Assembly (NCBI GenBank): GCA_013349595.1
Contig: DUZI01000081.1
Location: forward strand, 1-7,871
Origin: Nitrospirota bacterium
GTDB taxonomy: Bacteria > Nitrospirota > Thermodesulfovibrionia > Thermodesulfovibrionales > Dissulfurispiraceae
Direction: 5' to 3'
Length of the DNA stretch: 7,871 nt
The position numbers and the translations under genes were made by a program. Under the pieces are notes generated by a model. The model searched no databases and had not been told where the DNA came from. It worked only from the letters and a program-made list of their open reading frames with translations. Below, one piece after another: positions 6,759 through 7,871 of the stretch (positions within the stretch are counted from its first letter, which is position 1; every line of letters starts with the position of its first letter).

Positions 6759-6764
6759 CTTTGA
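6759..6764. repeat. Target-site duplication, right copy
   Basis: CTTTGA, directly abutting the right terminal repeat of the miniature element and identical to 6585-6590. Confidence 0.65.
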
Positions 6765-6778
6765 TAAAATGACAATCA

Positions 6779-7739
6779 TTAACTCACTTGACAGTAATTC
6801 ACTGCCGCTTCCGCCTTCTCCCACTTAAAACTACTTACATTCCTCTTTGTTTTGTCAAAATCAATCCCTATTAAATAATAAATTGGCAATTTAAGACCTT
6901 TATACTTTTCTGCATAGTTCTTTTCCTTGATTTGCTTTATCACCTTGCCCTTGTCTTTACTCCCCTCAACTGTCTTAAACTCTATGATAAATACCACATG
7001 CTCCATCACTACTGTCATATCTATTCTTCCATAATTTGTCGCATCTTCACACCTTACTTGTAATCCCAATGAAGCAAAATAACTGTAAATTACACTTGAG
7101 TAATATCCCTCATACTTGCCTATCTTGTTCTTCCTATAACACTCCCCCGGTATTGAAGCAAAGTGTGACTTGATTATCTCCTTTATCTCATCTATCTTGC
7201 AGTTTAACAGTGCCTCTTCAAGCCTTATCTTGTTGTCTGATACTGATGTCCTGTTAAATGAATAAAAGTTTAGTATCGTCTCTGTAAGTGACTTCTTGAT
7301 CATGATTCGGATAGCCTAACTTGTATCTTATCTCTGCTACTGCTTGCTTTGTCTCATGAATTGTCAAATACCCTGTCTGAAACATTAAATTCTTTGGCTC
7401 TATGAAGTTTATATCAAAACTACCTATAAGTGACTCTCCCGTTTCAATATTCTCTATTTGTGGAATGTAGTATCTCCTTTGTTTAAGTAGCTCAATCAGA
7501 AATGTAGGCGTCCCACTTTCAAGCCAGTAATTCCTAAATACCCCCGTCTGTAAATAATTTATTATGCTAAATGGATTATATACCCTCTCATCTCCAGTCC
7601 AACTGTATCCATTATACCAATGCCTTATTTGCCCTATGTCTTTATCTCTTATATGTTCTTCAAAGCTTGTTATTAATTCTCCTTCTGTATAACCAGAATA
7701 TTTTCTGTCAATCGTTATGTCCTCCTTAAAATAGCGCTT
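6779..7739 (-). pseudogene. Broken AAA-ATPase-like / PD-(D/E)XK nuclease (DUF1703-type) gene
   Basis: The minus strand encodes the C-terminal 320 or so residues of an AAA-ATPase-like plus PD-(D/E)XK (DUF1703) protein, in two frames. The upstream part (7739 to about 7300) reads DITIDRKYSGYTEGEL, HWYNGYSW, VYNPFSIINYL, NYWLESGTPTFLIELL, LMFQTGYLTI and LGYPNH, the second half of the AAA-ATPase-like domain. At about 7298-7304 one base is missing: PNH should run on as (E)IKKSLTE, but its own frame stops at 7254-7256. The downstream frame (7303 to 6779) holds the nuclease core, Glu65, Asp95 (GRIDM) and Glu108-x-Lys110 (IEFK). The N-terminal part with Walker A is absent, because the reading enters a miniature element at about 7724-7740. 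The family is normally around 500 residues (from memory), so over a third is missing here. Family function is unknown; members are often multicopy accessory genes. The 174-residue frame from ATG 7303 has no Shine-Dalgarno and is unlikely to be a separate gene. Confidence 0.85.
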
Positions 7740-7871
7740 AGGAAGGGCTGTTTCAGGATTTTTATAATCGACAGATTTTTTATTTATAATTTTGATTTAT
7801 ACATTTAAAACAATGCCTTATGACAAAGCCCTAGGAACTTTTTTTTATAAGGTGTCGTATAAAAATTCCAC
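7724..7871. mobile_element. Second miniature inverted-repeat element, inverted, truncated by the window end
   Basis: It begins CCTTAAAATAGCGCTTAGGAAGG and continues nearly identically to the reverse complement of the first element (GGAAGGGCTGTTTC, then ATTTTTATAATCGAC). The two diverge through a longer A+T-rich middle, then match again at TTATAAGGTGT-GTATAAAA-TTT/TTC-CAC up to base 7871. The far end lies outside the window. It sits where the pseudogene reading frame breaks off, so it appears inserted in that gene. The six bases before it, TGTCCT (7718-7723), are the expected target duplication. Confidence 0.65.

Larger units (their letters stand above)
6304..6778. other. 475-bp intergenic region
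   Basis: No convincing gene on either strand. It holds, from left to right, the tpx ribosome-binding site, a second copy of that motif, a long imperfect hairpin, a promoter candidate pointing left, and a 168-bp miniature inverted-repeat element (6591-6758) just beyond the 3' end of the nuclease pseudogene. No tRNA or known riboswitch fold was recognised. Confidence 0.7.

Noticed and set aside
6779..7303. The 174-codon frame as a standalone small PD-(D/E)XK nuclease
   Set aside because: No ribosome-binding site before ATG 7303, and the upstream frame encodes the rest of the same protein family up to the exact junction.

Overview
The window is A+T-rich bacterial DNA, probably from an anaerobic or microaerophilic Gram-negative. 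A NuoE-type [2Fe-2S] subunit, a quinone methyltransferase, a thiol peroxidase and a lipoprotein/ABC exporter operon would fit Nitrospirota, Deferribacterota or a similar deep lineage. This placement is an impression from gene content and protein style, not a phylogenetic result.

Layout. (1) At the left edge on the + strand are the 3' part of a NuoE/HndA-like gene (1-342) and an overlapping ubiE/menG methyltransferase (308-1003). Both concern electron transfer and quinones. (2) Convergent with these, ending 5 bp away, is a minus-strand operon (3183 down to 1009). It encodes an OB-fold lipoprotein, a MacB/FtsX-type permease and its ATPase, separated by 1 bp and by an ATGA overlap. (3) Upstream of it, still on the minus strand, is a tight run of tpx, an fmdB-like zinc ribbon, an AP-endonuclease-2/xylose-isomerase-like TIM barrel and mnmE (6303 down to 3294). 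The annotated starts of the TIM-barrel and ATPase genes are shorter than their longest open frames, because ribosome-binding sites and overlaps point to internal starts. (4) A 475-bp gap (6304-6778) holds the tpx leader, with a good promoter candidate, a long imperfect hairpin and a repeated Shine-Dalgarno motif. It also holds a 168-bp miniature inverted-repeat element with a perfect 6-bp target duplication. (5) From 6779 to the right edge lies a decayed AAA-ATPase-like/PD-(D/E)XK (DUF1703-type) gene on the minus strand. It is broken by a one-base frameshift near 7300 and cut off at its N-terminal side by a second, inverted copy of the same miniature element, which runs off the window.

How it fits together. 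The left four-fifths is ordinary housekeeping and envelope biology: quinone methylation, tRNA wobble modification, peroxide detoxification and an envelope ABC exporter. The right fifth is accessory DNA: a dead nuclease/ATPase gene between two oppositely oriented copies of a non-autonomous element. I see no CRISPR array, tRNA, rRNA or complete transposase. No complete unknown system is visible. The best leads are the miniature element, and the cysteine/histidine features in the lipoprotein-permease-ATPase operon.
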